Shown one piece after another: positions 22,924 through 23,700 of a DNA stretch of 23,700 bases. Position numbers and translations under genes: made by a program. The number at the start of each line of letters is the position of its first letter. Position 1 is the stretch's first letter. The notes below the pieces were generated by a model. That model was not told the DNA's origin, searched no databases, and was given only the letters and a program-made list of their open reading frames with translations. This DNA comes from a virus, in the IMG/VR virus record IMGVR_UViG_3300022562_000766, positions 1-23,700 of that record, one strand, 5' to 3'.

Positions 22924-23275
22924 GAAACAGTACCGTATCAGCTTCGTGACACTCAGGGACTTCATGCAAGTGGAAACAGTTTGGATGAAGGTTGACGTAC
23001 TGCGCGATAGGCGGAAGCAGCATGCCCATGGTGATATTATCCGGGAGAATGGCATACCTGATTTCCCGGATCTCATCCCAAGTGGGGTACCGCCTTGGGT
23101 GTGAAACGCTCATGTGCCAGAGTCCTTTCTTGCCGTCCCGGGTGACAATCGCATGGAGCCATTGATTGATTTTGTATAGGCCAACAAGCTCCATGCCTTT
23201 CGCCCGGTATTGGTCGGCAAACCTGTGGAACTCTGGATGAAGCTCAGAGAGATTTTGGATGTGCAGATTAGGCAT
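22913..23275 (-). CDS. Small phage protein with WHMSVSHP motif (DUF7694-like), 120 aa
   Basis: ATG 23275 overlaps the end of the upstream gene by 8 nt. The core is WHMSVSHPRRYPTWDEIREI, then RYAILPDNITMGMLLPPIAQ, YVNLHPNCFHLHE. I remember this pattern in a small uncharacterised family widespread in phages (named DUF7694 as I recall). No catalytic or DNA-binding motif is evident. It belongs to the minus-strand early block and overlaps the nuclease start by 11 nt. Function is unknown. Confidence 0.65.
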   Translation of the reverse strand: MPNLHIQNLSELHPEFHRFADQYRAKGMELVGLYKINQWLHAIVTRDGKKGLWHMSVSHPRRYPTWDEIREIRYAILPDNITMGMLLPPIAQYVNLHPNCFHLHEVPECHEADTVLFHGH

Positions 23276-23507
23276 GGTTCAGTCTTTGAATTAAGGCATC
23301 GGCATACTCAACGCTGTAGTTCGCTATTTCAGCATTCGTTGCGAATCTTGGCTCAGGATTTGCCAAGATCCCCTGCATCGCCTTCGCGGCGAAGTACGCC
23401 CTCAGTGACATGCCGTAGTGAGGAGAGCATTGCCCCAGCGGGAAAGCCGGGGCATATGCTACAGGTTTGTCAGCAACAAACTCGCTTGCTGGTACGTGCT
23501 CGCTCAT
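23268..23507 (-). CDS. Small hypothetical protein, 79 aa
   Basis: ATG 23507 overlaps the stop of the upstream partial gene as ATGA and begins MSEHVPASEFVADKPVAY. The phrase GMSLRAYFAAKAMQGILANPE with a final helical segment YADALIQRLN is familiar from small phage proteins that recur beside nuclease or recombination genes, but no function is established for it. No cysteines beyond one, no membrane segment. The gene is fully within the early minus-strand block. Confidence 0.6.
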   Translation of the reverse strand: MSEHVPASEFVADKPVAYAPAFPLGQCSPHYGMSLRAYFAAKAMQGILANPEPRFATNAEIANYSVEYADALIQRLNHA

Positions 23508-23700
23508 GGCGTGTAGTCCTTTACCCATGGCCAGTACTTCAGGATGGGAGTGAATCCTTGGTTGAAGGTGTACTCCCAATTGGGATTCTCAAACACCTTG
23601 TAGGCTCCTTTTTCCTTGGTGGAAATGTAAGCGTTGAACGTCCGAATGGTCTTGTCCGGATACAACATATGAACCGCCTTGGCGTAGGCTGAGAGTTGGA
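23504..23700 (-). CDS. C-terminal part of a probable RecB/Cas4-like nuclease (partial)
   Basis: A minus-strand frame of 65 codons enters from the window edge and stops at 23504 inside the ATGA that starts the next gene. It reads QLSAYAKAVHMLYPDKTIRT, then FNAYISTKEKGAYKVFENPN and a Trp-rich tail ending KYWPWVKDYTP. The QLxxYA phrase followed by a beta strand is the C-terminal signature (Q-x-x-x-Y) of RecB- or Cas4-type PD-(D/E)xK exonucleases found in phage recombination modules. The catalytic residues would lie outside the window, so the call is provisional. Confidence 0.5.
   Translation of the reverse strand, partial: QLSAYAKAVHMLYPDKTIRTFNAYISTKEKGAYKVFENPNWEYTFNQGFTPILKYWPWVKDYTP

Noticed and set aside
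1-23700. CRISPR arrays, insertion sequences, integrase or attachment sites
   Set aside because: No regularly spaced direct repeats, no transposase or recombinase motifs and no terminal inverted repeats with target duplications were seen.

Overview
The window is a contiguous piece of a tailed bacteriophage (Caudoviricetes) genome, about half GC, almost fully coding, and with genes overlapping or abutting. The large terminase, portal, scaffold-like protein, GroES and major-capsid candidate lie in late-module order. The long portal with a helical C-terminal barrel, and the absence of a tape-measure gene in the window, would fit a short-tailed (podovirus-like) virion, but that is inference. The host cannot be named. 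Exported fibronectin-III and lipoprotein genes, and several AT-rich translation starts without a Shine-Dalgarno sequence, are compatible with a non-proteobacterial Gram-negative host.

Layout. (1) 1-3042, minus strand: virion/tail genes. They are a 608-aa structural protein and an Ig-domain protein whose last Ig domain is broken by a stop at 240-242 and resumes in the -1 frame from a GTG that overlaps that stop. (2) 3043-3099: short divergent region with an inverted repeat. (3) 3100-9700, plus strand: terL, a zinc-ribbon protein, then three glycosyltransferase-like, three methyltransferase-like and one DUF616-like gene. From the zinc-ribbon gene to the last of these, every junction is a 4-nt NTGA overlap. 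(4) 9704-14011: portal, small protein, scaffold-like protein, GroES-like co-chaperonin, then a strong terminator. (5) 14074-14302: non-coding leader that can fold into a closed multi-helix RNA, ahead of the major capsid candidate. (6) 14303-20137: capsid candidate, acidic protein, and a run of virion/appendage genes. Four of these carry a CxxC repeat and two are tandem beta-rich paralogues. (7) 20139-21483: exported FN3 protein, membrane/coiled-coil protein and a lipoprotein with an internal membrane segment, possibly a lysis or envelope module. (8) 21470-23700, minus strand: early-type genes, namely a DnaC-like AAA+ loader, FN3-like lipoprotein, VRR-NUC nuclease, two small proteins and the C-terminus of a probable RecB/Cas4-like nuclease. 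They converge on the late block with a 14-nt overlap.

How it may work together: terminase, portal, scaffold and capsid build and fill the head. The phage GroES sits between scaffold and capsid, as expected for a capsid-folding co-chaperonin. The sugar/methyl cassette is co-transcribed with packaging genes, so its likely target is a virion surface or host surface glycan made late in infection. The minus-strand right end supplies DNA replication and recombination functions.

The least explained items are the structured leader before the capsid gene, the CxxC repeat family spread over four genes, the translationally coupled glycan cassette, and the split Ig domain at 240-243.
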